A stretch of DNA of 19,419 nucleotides from Limnohabitans sp. (GTDB lineage: Bacteria > Pseudomonadota > Gammaproteobacteria > Burkholderiales > Burkholderiaceae_C), in the NCBI GenBank assembly GCA_021731425.1, contig JAKFXJ010000046.1, positions 1-19,419 of the forward strand, in the 5' to 3' direction. Made by a program: the position numbers and the translations under genes. Position 1 is the stretch's first letter, and every line of letters starts with the position of its first letter. Below, one piece after another: positions 7,690 to 14,165 of this stretch. The notes beneath the pieces were generated by a model. That model had not been told where the DNA came from and ran no database searches. It was given only the letters and a program-made list of their open reading frames with translations.

Positions 7690-8892
7690 TCAGCCCTTGA
7701 GCGGGAAAATCGGCTCAATCTCGCGGTAGTCACGCGGCACGATGACCTTGATGTCGCCCTTGTAGACCTGGGTCATCAAAGGCTGTGCACCCATGTTCTG
7801 GCCATTCACAAACTGTGTGGGACCGTAAGGCATGATGTGGTTATCAAACTTACTTGAAGCCAGCGCATCGGTGATGGCGGCGCGGTCGGGCGACTTGGCG
7901 CGTTCAATGGCATCGGCCAGCAGCATCATGGCGGTGTAGGTCATAAACACCTCATAGCTGAAGAATTGGCCCTGCGCTTCTACGCGCTTGCGCAACTCGG
8001 CCGAGCGCTTGTCTTTGGGATTGAACCAGTGGTTGCAGTCGATGATGCCGTTGGCCGCATCGGGGAATTCTTTGACGAACTTGTAGCTCGAAGCCGCGCC
8101 ACCCAGCACCGAGTAGATGGCCTTGGGCGTGATTTTTTGCTGCTGCAAAGTGCGCACCAGCAAAGCGTATTCGTTGTAGTAGTTGGCCGGGATCAGGATG
8201 TCGGGGTTAACCTGCTTGATACGCAGCGCGATGTTGTTGAAGTCACGTGTGGGGTTGGCGTGCTTGATGATCTCTTTCACCTCATAGCCGTAACCGGGCA
8301 GCTCTTTGGCCAGCAAGTTGGCGGTGCCGGTACCAAACAGCGACTCTTCGTGCACGATCATCACCGTGCGGGCGGGCTTGCCTGCGGCGGTGTTGAGCGC
8401 GTGCAGACTGGCCACAGCGGTCTCGGCGCACTTTTTGTAACCAGGACCAAAGCGGAAAGTGTTTTTCAGGCCGCGCTCAACGATCTGGTCGGCCACACCC
8501 ACATCCACCACGTGGGGCAGGTTGTACTTGGCCGCTGCTTGTGTGGTGGCCAGGCAAATGGCCGATGCGAAGGCACCGACCACGGCACTCACACCCGCTT
8601 CGTTCATCTTCTCGATCTCGGCGGTGCCTGCTTGGGGGCTGGACTGCGCATCGCCCAGCATGGCTTCGATCTTGGCGCCGCCCAACGACTTGATGCCACC
8701 AGCCTTGTTGATGTCTTCAATCGCCATCAAGGCGCCCATGCGGCACTGCTGGCCCGAATAAGCCAAGGCACCGGTGACGGGGTGCAGGACACCCACTTTG
8801 ACGGGCTTGGGCTGTGCGCCGGCCACCAGTGGAAACGCGAGTGCCGAGGCCGCAGCAGCGGACTGGCCCATGAAAGTGCGACGTGAGGTCAT
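7690..8892 (-). CDS. Liv-type ABC transporter substrate-binding protein
   Basis: 400-residue periplasmic binding protein of the type I fold (Peripla_BP_6, LivK/AmiC-like). The N-terminus MTSRRTFMGQ followed by an alanine-rich hydrophobic stretch and AGA|QPKP is a signal peptide with cleavage near residue 26. The SRRTFM pattern is compatible with Tat export, though Sec is possible. The mature start VKVGVLHPVTGALAYSGQQ is typical for the family. A ribosome site AAGGATG precedes ATG 8892. The gene lies 19 bases downstream of the GntR regulator and 25 bases upstream of livH, so it supplies the specificity component of this importer. The substrate cannot be assigned; family members bind amino acids, amides, urea or aromatic acids. 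Confidence 0.94.
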   Translation of the reverse strand: MTSRRTFMGQSAAAASALAFPLVAGAQPKPVKVGVLHPVTGALAYSGQQCRMGALMAIEDINKAGGIKSLGGAKIEAMLGDAQSSPQAGTAEIEKMNEAGVSAVVGAFASAICLATTQAAAKYNLPHVVDVGVADQIVERGLKNTFRFGPGYKKCAETAVASLHALNTAAGKPARTVMIVHEESLFGTGTANLLAKELPGYGYEVKEIIKHANPTRDFNNIALRIKQVNPDILIPANYYNEYALLVRTLQQQKITPKAIYSVLGGAASSYKFVKEFPDAANGIIDCNHWFNPKDKRSAELRKRVEAQGQFFSYEVFMTYTAMMLLADAIERAKSPDRAAITDALASSKFDNHIMPYGPTQFVNGQNMGAQPLMTQVYKGDIKVIVPRDYREIEPIFPLKG

Positions 8893-8911
8893 GAGAACAT
8901 CCTTGAAAAAG

Positions 8912-9715
8912 TTAATGAAAGTTGGCGGACAGCTCTTGGCTTACCCACACCTTGGCGTCAATGCTGCCAACGCGGGATAACTGCATCTGGTATTCGTACC
9001 GGTCCGGTCGGTACAAGCCATGCAGCCATTGGACGGGACGGTCGTCCTCGTCATAAATCAAACGCCGAACCGCCAGCAAGGCCGATCCGACAGAAACATC
9101 CAAATGCTGGGCCATGCCCACATCGGCCAAGCGGGCCGAAATGGTTTGCTCGGCCCGGCCCACCTTGACGCCCGACTCTTCGAGTAGCACCAAAATGGGC
9201 TTTTGCGCCAGCTCTCGCTTGCCAAAACCAGCCGAAATGGAGTCGGGCACCCAGGTGGTGATATGCGACAAGTGCCCTTCGGGCGTGCTGCGCACGCGCT
9301 CGGCTTTTTGCACCAGTTCGGCGCTTTGCAACTTAAGTGCTGCGGCCACATCCACAGGCGCCCGCAGGCGCTCCACGCTGAGCACCTTGACCTTGGTGCG
9401 CATGCCCATGGTGACCAGGTTCTCGAGCAAACCCGTCAGGCGAGCCTGCTTGCCCGTGGCCATGGTCGAGGCTTGCATCTGCACCTCTTGCGCACGCGCC
9501 GTCACAGGCCGTGTGCCTCGCCCCGGCTCGCGCTGAATCAGGCCTTCTTCGGCCAATTGCGACAAAGCCCGGCGCACAGTGACACGCGCCACACCAAACT
9601 GCCCCATCAAGGCCATCTCGCCTGGCAAACCGTGGTCAAAACGGCCCTCACGCAATTGCTCGCGCAGCACCAGATAAATCTGGTGGTACTTGGGCAAAGG
9701 CAGATGGGCATCCAT
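8912..9715 (-). CDS. GntR/HutC-family transcriptional regulator (UTRA domain)
   Basis: 267 residues if started at ATG 9715. The N-terminal winged helix-turn-helix includes KYHQIYLVLREQL, FGVARVTVRRALSQLAEEGL and the wing REPGRGTRPV. The remaining part fits a UTRA ligand-binding domain that senses a small metabolite. It is the first gene of the minus-strand transport/catabolic operon, 19 bases ahead of the binding protein, so it probably controls the operon and itself. The frame continues to a TTG at 9763 and has another ATG at 9724. I prefer 9715 because homologues usually begin just before the HTH and because the two candidate operators then lie upstream. The start is uncertain by 3 to 16 residues. 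Confidence 0.9.
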   Translation of the reverse strand: MDAHLPLPKYHQIYLVLREQLREGRFDHGLPGEMALMGQFGVARVTVRRALSQLAEEGLIQREPGRGTRPVTARAQEVQMQASTMATGKQARLTGLLENLVTMGMRTKVKVLSVERLRAPVDVAAALKLQSAELVQKAERVRSTPEGHLSHITTWVPDSISAGFGKRELAQKPILVLLEESGVKVGRAEQTISARLADVGMAQHLDVSVGSALLAVRRLIYDEDDRPVQWLHGLYRPDRYEYQMQLSRVGSIDAKVWVSQELSANFH

Positions 9716-9740
9716 GGATACCATCGTGAAACAGTCCCAT

Positions 9741-9779
9741 TGTCCTGTCAATAGAACATTCAAGTCTTATGCATAGGAC
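9741..9779. promoter_or_regulatory. Two imperfect palindromes upstream of gntR, likely operators
   Basis: Plus-strand 9764-9779 reads GTCTTATGCATAGGAC, a 16-base palindrome with one mismatched pair, centred on ATGCAT. Plus-strand 9741-9758 reads TGTCCTGTCAATAGAACA, a second inverted repeat (TGTCCT/AGAACA, one mismatch). Both are 26-64 bases upstream of the preferred gntR start, where an autoregulating GntR protein would bind. On the minus strand a TTGACA (9751-9746) falls inside the second palindrome. A poor -10 (CACGAT) lies 17 bases on and would give a nearly leaderless gntR transcript. The promoter is speculative; the palindromes are directly visible. Confidence 0.5.
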
Positions 9780-9852
9780 ATTTCATCAGGGATTTCCCTT
9801 GGTTGTGGGCCATGCTTGCTGGAAATCGCGCATTCGCAGATGCTTCCTGTTA

Positions 9853-9875
9853 CCGCGAGTAGCGCAGGATCGCGG
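9853..9875. other. Short hairpin between the acyl-CoA synthetase and gntR
   Basis: CCGCGA (9853-9858) can pair with TCGCGG (9870-9875) around an 11-base loop. On the minus strand, the direction of the flanking genes, no U-run follows, so it is a poor intrinsic terminator. I see no other feature in this 121-base gap apart from the palindromes next to gntR. Confidence 0.3.
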
Positions 9876-9884
9876 CATCCTTTT

Positions 9885-11444
9885 TCACGCGTAGCGCACC
9901 CGCAAATCCCGCTTGAGCAGTTTGCCGCTCGGGTTCTTAGGCAACGCGTCGGTGAAGACCACGCGCTTGGGACACTTGAAACCGGCCATGTGTTGGGCGC
10001 AGTGCGCCACCACCGCCGCCTCATCCAAGGTCTGCCCGGCCTTGACCACGATCACCGCCGTCACCGCCTCCACCCACTTGGGGTCAGGCAGGCCAATCAC
10101 CGCCACCTCGCTCACCTGCGGCAGGCGGTAGATCATCTCTTCCACTTCGCGGCTGGCCACGTTTTCTCCGCCGGACTTGATCATGTCTTTCTTGCGATCC
10201 ACCACGGTGATGTAACCCTCTTCGTCGATGAGCCCCAAGTCCCCGCTGTGGAACCAGTCGCCCTCAAAAGACGCTTTGGTGCGCTCGTCGTCGTGAAAGT
10301 AGCCCAGCATCAAATGCGGCGAGCGGTGAACGATCTCACCCACCTCGCCCACGGCCACGTCTTGCATGGCGTCGTTGACCACGCGGGTCTCGACGTTGCG
10401 CACCGCCTTGCCACATGAACCCAGTTTGCGAAGCTGATCCTCCGGGCCAAGCAGGGTAGCCAGCGGCGCGATTTCGGTTTGGCCGTACAGGTTCCACAGC
10501 CGCACTTGAGGCAGGCGGGCGGCCAGCTCTTTGAGCACCTCCACCGGCATGATGGACGCGCCGTAATAGCCCTTGGCCAATTTGGCGAGTTTGCCCGCAT
10601 CCATCAGAGGCGAGCGCAGCAGCGCAATCCACACCGTAGGCGGCGCAAAGAAGCTGGTGATACCGAACTTTTCGAGCATGGGCAGCAGGTTGTCGGGTGT
10701 GGGTTTGGACGTGATCACGTTGGTGCTGCCCATGTAAATGGCTGGGCCAAAAAACACGTCGAGCTGGGCGCAGTGGTACAGCGGCAGCGCATGCAAAGCC
10801 ACATCAGCCTCGGCAATCTCGGCGTCGATCACACAACTGACGTATTGCCACAGCACCGCGTCGTGAGTGAGCTGTGCGCCTTTGGGGCTCGACTCGGTGC
10901 CGCTGGTGTAGACGATTTGCGCCACGTCGTAACTGCCCAATTGCACTTCGGGCAAAACATCGGTGCAAGCCGCCAGCACATCAAAGTTGTGCATGCCCGC
11001 TACCGGCTGGCTCGGGTCTTCGGAGGGCAGCCAGATGAACTGCTGCACCTGCGTGTCCAGTTTGCTGGCGGCCTGCGCCAGCTCGGCCAAGCCGCTGTCG
11101 GTGGCCAGGGTTTGGGCACCCGCGTGTCGCAAGATGTAAGCCACCTCTTCGGCCTTGAGCATGAAGTTGATCGGCACCATGACCGCGCCACGGCGAGCCA
11201 ATGCAAAACGCAGCGCCGCAAAACCGTGCGAGTTGCGGGCCAGCACCGCCACCTTGTCGCCCTCAGCCACACCAATACTGGCCAAGCCTGCCGCCAAGCG
11301 CGTCACCAGCTCATCGAACTCGGCATAGGTCCAGGTCGTAGCACCGCACACGATGCCGGTCTTGGTGGGCAAACGGATGGCCGTGCGGCGCAGGGCATCG
11401 GCAATGGTCTGGCGGCGAACAGCGGGATGGATGTTGTGGGACAT
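9885..11444 (-). CDS. Acyl-CoA synthetase / AMP-dependent carboxylate-CoA ligase
   Basis: 519-residue class I adenylate-forming enzyme that activates a carboxylic acid to its CoA thioester through an acyl-AMP. Core motifs are all present: A3 P-loop YTSGTESSPKG (179-189, where GTTG is more usual), A5 YGQTE (320-324), A7 FHSGDLG, and A8 hinge DRKKDMIKSGGENV (416-429). A10 is PKNPSGKLLKRDL, with the catalytic lysine at K508. Length and motifs fit FadD/long- or medium-chain or aromatic acyl-CoA ligases; the substrate is not evident. ATG 11444 has AGGAG (11457-11453) 8 bases upstream. It lies 121 bases upstream of the first in-frame gntR start codon, on the same strand. It may be read together with the transport operon or independently. 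Confidence 0.94.
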   Translation of the reverse strand: MSHNIHPAVRRQTIADALRRTAIRLPTKTGIVCGATTWTYAEFDELVTRLAAGLASIGVAEGDKVAVLARNSHGFAALRFALARRGAVMVPINFMLKAEEVAYILRHAGAQTLATDSGLAELAQAASKLDTQVQQFIWLPSEDPSQPVAGMHNFDVLAACTDVLPEVQLGSYDVAQIVYTSGTESSPKGAQLTHDAVLWQYVSCVIDAEIAEADVALHALPLYHCAQLDVFFGPAIYMGSTNVITSKPTPDNLLPMLEKFGITSFFAPPTVWIALLRSPLMDAGKLAKLAKGYYGASIMPVEVLKELAARLPQVRLWNLYGQTEIAPLATLLGPEDQLRKLGSCGKAVRNVETRVVNDAMQDVAVGEVGEIVHRSPHLMLGYFHDDERTKASFEGDWFHSGDLGLIDEEGYITVVDRKKDMIKSGGENVASREVEEMIYRLPQVSEVAVIGLPDPKWVEAVTAVIVVKAGQTLDEAAVVAHCAQHMAGFKCPKRVVFTDALPKNPSGKLLKRDLRVRYA

Positions 11445-11465
11445 GGCGAAGGCTCCTGCATCGAT

Positions 11466-12089
11466 ATGATCGGAAGATTGAACATCAGACCCGCGAGATT
11501 TCCATTGGCACTTCCACCACCCTCCCCCCGAAAACTGTCACATACGCGCACCGTGGTGTACCAAGGCTTTGACCGTGAAGACGGCCTGTGGGACATCGAA
11601 GCCCAACTGACCGACGTCAAGACCTTTGATTTTGAAGTGTCCAACGAACGACCCTTTCCCGCCAACGAGCCAATCCACAACCTGAAAATTCGCGTCACCC
11701 TCGACAACAAAATGGTGATCCAGGACATCGCCACCTCCATGGACGACATCCCGCACCCCGAGTGTGTCGGTGCGCCACACGGCATGCACAAGCTCATCGG
11801 CTGCACCATGGGCCCGGGCTGGCGCAAGGTCATCAACCAACACGTGGGCGGCACCGAAGGCTGTACTCACTTGCGCGAAATGCTGTTCAACATGGCCACC
11901 GCCGCCTACCAGACCCTGCCCGCAGGCCAATGGCAGCGCCGCGAATTGGCTGGGCAGCCCCACCCCGAAATGACCCAAGCGCCTTATTTCTTGGGTCAGT
12001 GCCACAGCTGGGCCTACAACAGTCCGACGGTGCAAAGGGCGTATCCGATGTTTTTCAAGCCAAAAGCGACTGAGACACCGGGCAACTGA
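11466..12089 (+). CDS. DUF2889 family protein of unknown function
   Basis: 207 residues from ATG 11466. The protein matches my recollection of DUF2889: an N-terminal HTRTVVYQGFDREDGLWDIE block, DVKTFDFE, NEPIHNLKIRVTLD, TMGPGWRKVINQHVGGTEGCTHL, and a C-terminal CHSWAYNSPTVQ. No enzymatic role is known to me. The frame is open far upstream, but that part is antisense to the acyl-CoA synthetase. An alternative start is TTG 11505, giving a product beginning M-A-L-P-P-P-S-P-R, which looks like the usual family N-terminus; neither start has a strong ribosome site. It is divergent from the ligase with only 21 bases between starts, and is followed by an intrinsic terminator. Histidines and cysteines in the conserved block could bind metal, but this is speculation. 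Confidence 0.85.
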   Translation: MIGRLNIRPARFPLALPPPSPRKLSHTRTVVYQGFDREDGLWDIEAQLTDVKTFDFEVSNERPFPANEPIHNLKIRVTLDNKMVIQDIATSMDDIPHPECVGAPHGMHKLIGCTMGPGWRKVINQHVGGTEGCTHLREMLFNMATAAYQTLPAGQWQRRELAGQPHPEMTQAPYFLGQCHSWAYNSPTVQRAYPMFFKPKATETPGN

Positions 12090-12102
12090 ACAGTTTCTCG
12101 CC

Positions 12103-12111
12103 TGCGATAAT
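12103..12111 (+). promoter_or_regulatory. Possible extended -10 promoter element ahead of the terminator
   Basis: TGCGATAAT matches an extended -10 (TGn followed by a TATAAT-like hexamer, 5 of 6). I see no good -35. A transcript from here would start near 12118 and meet the hairpin at 12123 almost immediately, making the hairpin an attenuator for miaB. It could equally be chance. Confidence 0.25.
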
Positions 12112-12122
12112 CCCTCTCTCCC

Positions 12123-12147
12123 AAAGCGCACCTGCGCTTTTCTTTTT
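12123..12147 (+). terminator. Rho-independent terminator downstream of the DUF2889 gene
   Basis: The arms AAAGCGCA (12123-12130) and TGCGCTTT (12133-12140) are perfect inverted repeats separated by CC and followed at once by TCTTTTT. The hairpin plus U-tract lies 34 bases after the DUF2889 stop and before miaB, on the plus strand. Confidence 0.85.
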
Positions 12148-12168
12148 CACAGCCTCTGGATCTACACC

Positions 12169-12255
12169 ATGAACCGCTGCACTTTGGCCCTTAGGGGGCG
12201 TGCTTTGCTTTGCCTTGACTTCATCACCTCCGTCACTGCCGTGGAGGCCGCATGA
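12169..12255 (+). CDS. Possible 28-codon leader ORF overlapping the miaB start
   Basis: An open frame runs from ATG 12169 to TGA 12253-12255 and encodes [10 protein letters not shown] and on to a C-terminal VEAA. Its stop overlaps the miaB ATG (12252-12254) in an ATGA arrangement, so if translated it would couple to miaB. The ribosome site ahead of it is weak (CTGGA). No known family is recognised. It could be a real leader peptide or a chance frame in the 104 bases between the terminator and miaB. Confidence 0.3.
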   Translation: MNRCTLALRGRALLCLDFITSVTAVEAA

Positions 12256-13589
12256 GCAAGAAGGTCTTCATCAAAACCTTTGGCTGCCAGATGAACGAGT
12301 ACGACTCGGACAAGATGGCCGATGTGTTGGGCGCGGCCCAGGGCTACACCCCCACGCAGGACGTGGACGAGGCCGATCTGATTTTGTTCAACACCTGCTC
12401 GGTGCGCGAGAAGGCGCAAGAAAAAGTCTTCAGCGATCTGGGCCGGGTGCAGCACCTGAAAGCCAAGGGCGTGCTGATTGGCGTGGGCGGCTGCGTGGCC
12501 AGCCAGGAAGGCGCCGAGATCATCAAGCGTGCGCCTTATGTGGACGTGGTGTTTGGCCCGCAGACCTTGCACCGCTTGCCCGAGCTGCTGGCCGAACGCG
12601 AGCGCAAGCAGCGCCCGCAAGTCGACATCAGCTTCCCCGAGATTGAAAAGTTCGACCACCTGCCGCCCGCCAAGGTGGAAGGCGCGACCGCCTTTGTGTC
12701 GATCATGGAAGGTTGCAGCAAATACTGCAGCTATTGCGTGGTGCCCTACACCCGGGGCGAAGAAGTGTCGCGCCCCTTTGACGATGTGCTGGTCGAGGTG
12801 GCGGGCTTGGCCGCGCAGGGCGTGAAAGAGATCACGCTGCTGGGCCAAAACGTGAACGCTTACCGGGGCAAGATGGGCAACACGGCAGACATCGCCGACT
12901 TTGCCCTGCTGCTGGAATACGTGGCCGACATGCCCGGCATCGAGCGCATCCGCTACGTCACCAGCCACCCCAACGAGTTCACCCAGCGCTTGATTGACGC
13001 TTACGAGAAGATCCCGAAACTGGTGAGTCACCTGCACCTGCCGGTGCAGCACGGATCAGACAAAATTTTGATGGCCATGAAGCGCGGCTACACCGCCATG
13101 GAATACAAGAGCACGATTCGCAAGCTGCGGGCGATCCGCCCTGACATGTCGCTCAGCAGCGATTTCATCGTGGGCTTCCCCGGTGAGACCGAGGACGACT
13201 TCAACAAGATGATGAAGCTGATCACCGATGTGGGTTTTGACACGAGTTTTAGCTTCATCTTCAGCCCCCGCCCCGGCACGCCTGCAGCCAACCTGCACGA
13301 CGACACGCCGCACGAAATGAAGCTGCGCCGCCTGCACCACCTGCAAGCCACCATCGAAGAGAACGTGCAGCGCATCGGCGACAGCCGCGTGGGCACGGTG
13401 CAGCGCATTTTGGTGGAGCGCCCTTCACGCAAGGACGCGACCGAGCTGGCGGGTCGCACCGAGTGCAACCGGGTGGTCAACTTCCCCGGCGGCCCCAACA
13501 TGGACCGACTGATCGGTCAGATGGCCGATGTGCGCATCACCCAAGGCCTGTCGCACTCGTTGCGGGGTGAGTTGGTGATCAAGGACTGA
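12252..13589 (+). CDS. miaB: tRNA-2-methylthio-N6-dimethylallyladenosine synthase MiaB
   Basis: 445-residue radical-SAM methylthiotransferase that adds the 2-methylthio group to i6A37 of tRNAs reading UNN codons. The N-terminal MTTase domain binds one [4Fe-4S] cluster through C12, C49 and C81. The radical SAM CxxxCxxC is C155-SKY-C159-SY-C162, followed by VVPYTRGEE. Other hallmarks are [25 protein letters not shown] and [13 protein letters not shown], and a C-terminal TRAM domain ends the protein. GGAGG (12243-12247) precedes ATG 12252 by only 4 bases. It is a single gene here: a convergent gene abuts its stop, and ybeZ/ybeY, common partners elsewhere, are absent. Confidence 0.98.
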   Translation: MSKKVFIKTFGCQMNEYDSDKMADVLGAAQGYTPTQDVDEADLILFNTCSVREKAQEKVFSDLGRVQHLKAKGVLIGVGGCVASQEGAEIIKRAPYVDVVFGPQTLHRLPELLAERERKQRPQVDISFPEIEKFDHLPPAKVEGATAFVSIMEGCSKYCSYCVVPYTRGEEVSRPFDDVLVEVAGLAAQGVKEITLLGQNVNAYRGKMGNTADIADFALLLEYVADMPGIERIRYVTSHPNEFTQRLIDAYEKIPKLVSHLHLPVQHGSDKILMAMKRGYTAMEYKSTIRKLRAIRPDMSLSSDFIVGFPGETEDDFNKMMKLITDVGFDTSFSFIFSPRPGTPAANLHDDTPHEMKLRRLHHLQATIEENVQRIGDSRVGTVQRILVERPSRKDATELAGRTECNRVVNFPGGPNMDRLIGQMADVRITQGLSHSLRGELVIKD

Positions 13590-13985
13590 TCAAGATTCCC
13601 GGCCGACTTCGCGGATGTAGCGGCGGTAGTCGCCATGCGAAATGGCTGTGCAGCCGTCCACCGGACGGTTGTACACATAGGTCTGCACCCGCTGGCCTTG
13701 CAGTGGACCGCTAGCCACCGTGACCTCCTCGCGCCAGTATTGTGATGCTGCGCGGTCGCCGGGCACCATGTCTTCGACCCCATCGAGCCGGGCCAGGTGT
13801 GCGGCATCGACCTCATAGACTTCGCCCGTGACCAGGCCATCGCCCACAAGGAAACCGGGGTAGCGCCCCACATCGACCAATCGGCCCGCCACTTGGGCTG
13901 CGCCGACAAAACGTGCGCCCTGCATTTCGGCCTCGAGGCGCAAACCGGGCATCAAGGTGCCGTAGATGAAAAGAAGCTGTGTCAT
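13590..13985 (-). CDS. Gamma-glutamylcyclotransferase-like (AIG2/GGCT fold) protein
   Basis: 131-residue protein with the GGCT-like fold signature FIYGTLMPG (7-14 region), GEVYEVD, and LARLDGVEDMV containing the probable catalytic glutamate E71. YWREEVTV and VQTYVYN follow, as in YtfP/AIG2-like proteins. Family members cyclise gamma-glutamyl-amines or peptides to 5-oxoproline, though many bacterial ones are uncharacterised. The start at ATG 13985 is chosen because the family begins right before the YGTL strand; no ribosome site is clear. Its TGA is immediately next to the miaB stop (tail to tail, no gap). It is divergent from the oxygenase cluster that holds a gamma-glutamyl ligase-like gene, a suggestive but unproven link. 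Confidence 0.85.
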   Translation of the reverse strand: MTQLLFIYGTLMPGLRLEAEMQGARFVGAAQVAGRLVDVGRYPGFLVGDGLVTGEVYEVDAAHLARLDGVEDMVPGDRAASQYWREEVTVASGPLQGQRVQTYVYNRPVDGCTAISHGDYRRYIREVGRES

Positions 13986-14165
13986 GGGCCCGATTTTGCG
14001 CCAGTGGGCACCCCCTGTCTGGCCCCAACTTGACACAGCGCATGCTGTCGCCCGTTGGCGGGGGGCCCCAGCGTTGAGGTTTAAACTGACAGCCGCACCC
14101 AGGCGGGTTAGCCCGCCCTTACCCAGCACCGATCAGTCGCGGACACCAGTCGTCCAGAGGCCTCT
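13986..14165. other. 180-base divergent intergenic region ahead of the Rieske cluster
   Basis: The region holds a near-palindrome ACAGCGCATGCTGT (14035-14048), the 8-base palindrome GTTTAAAC (14079-14086), and a strong hairpin GGCGGG-TTAG-CCCGCC (14102-14117). None is followed by a U-run, so none is a terminator. TTGACA at 14030-14035 has no convincing -10 partner on the plus strand. A ribosome site AGAGG (14156-14160) sits 5 bases before the Rieske start and forms AGAGGCCTCT with the following bases. Promoters for both flanking genes should be here, but I cannot place them firmly. Confidence 0.45.

Noticed and set aside
9853..9875. Intrinsic terminator of the acyl-CoA synthetase gene
   Set aside because: The hairpin has no U-run on the minus strand, which is the transcribed direction.
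10479..11465. Upstream extension of the DUF2889 reading frame
   Set aside because: This part is antisense to the acyl-CoA synthetase core motifs; homology to DUF2889 begins only after about 11505.
14030..14058. Sigma-70 promoter starting with TTGACA
   Set aside because: No acceptable -10 hexamer is found 16-18 bases downstream on the plus strand.
14102..14117. Terminator or riboswitch ahead of the Rieske gene
   Set aside because: The GGCGGG/CCCGCC hairpin is not followed by a U-run on either strand, and the surrounding sequence does not match an aptamer I recognise.
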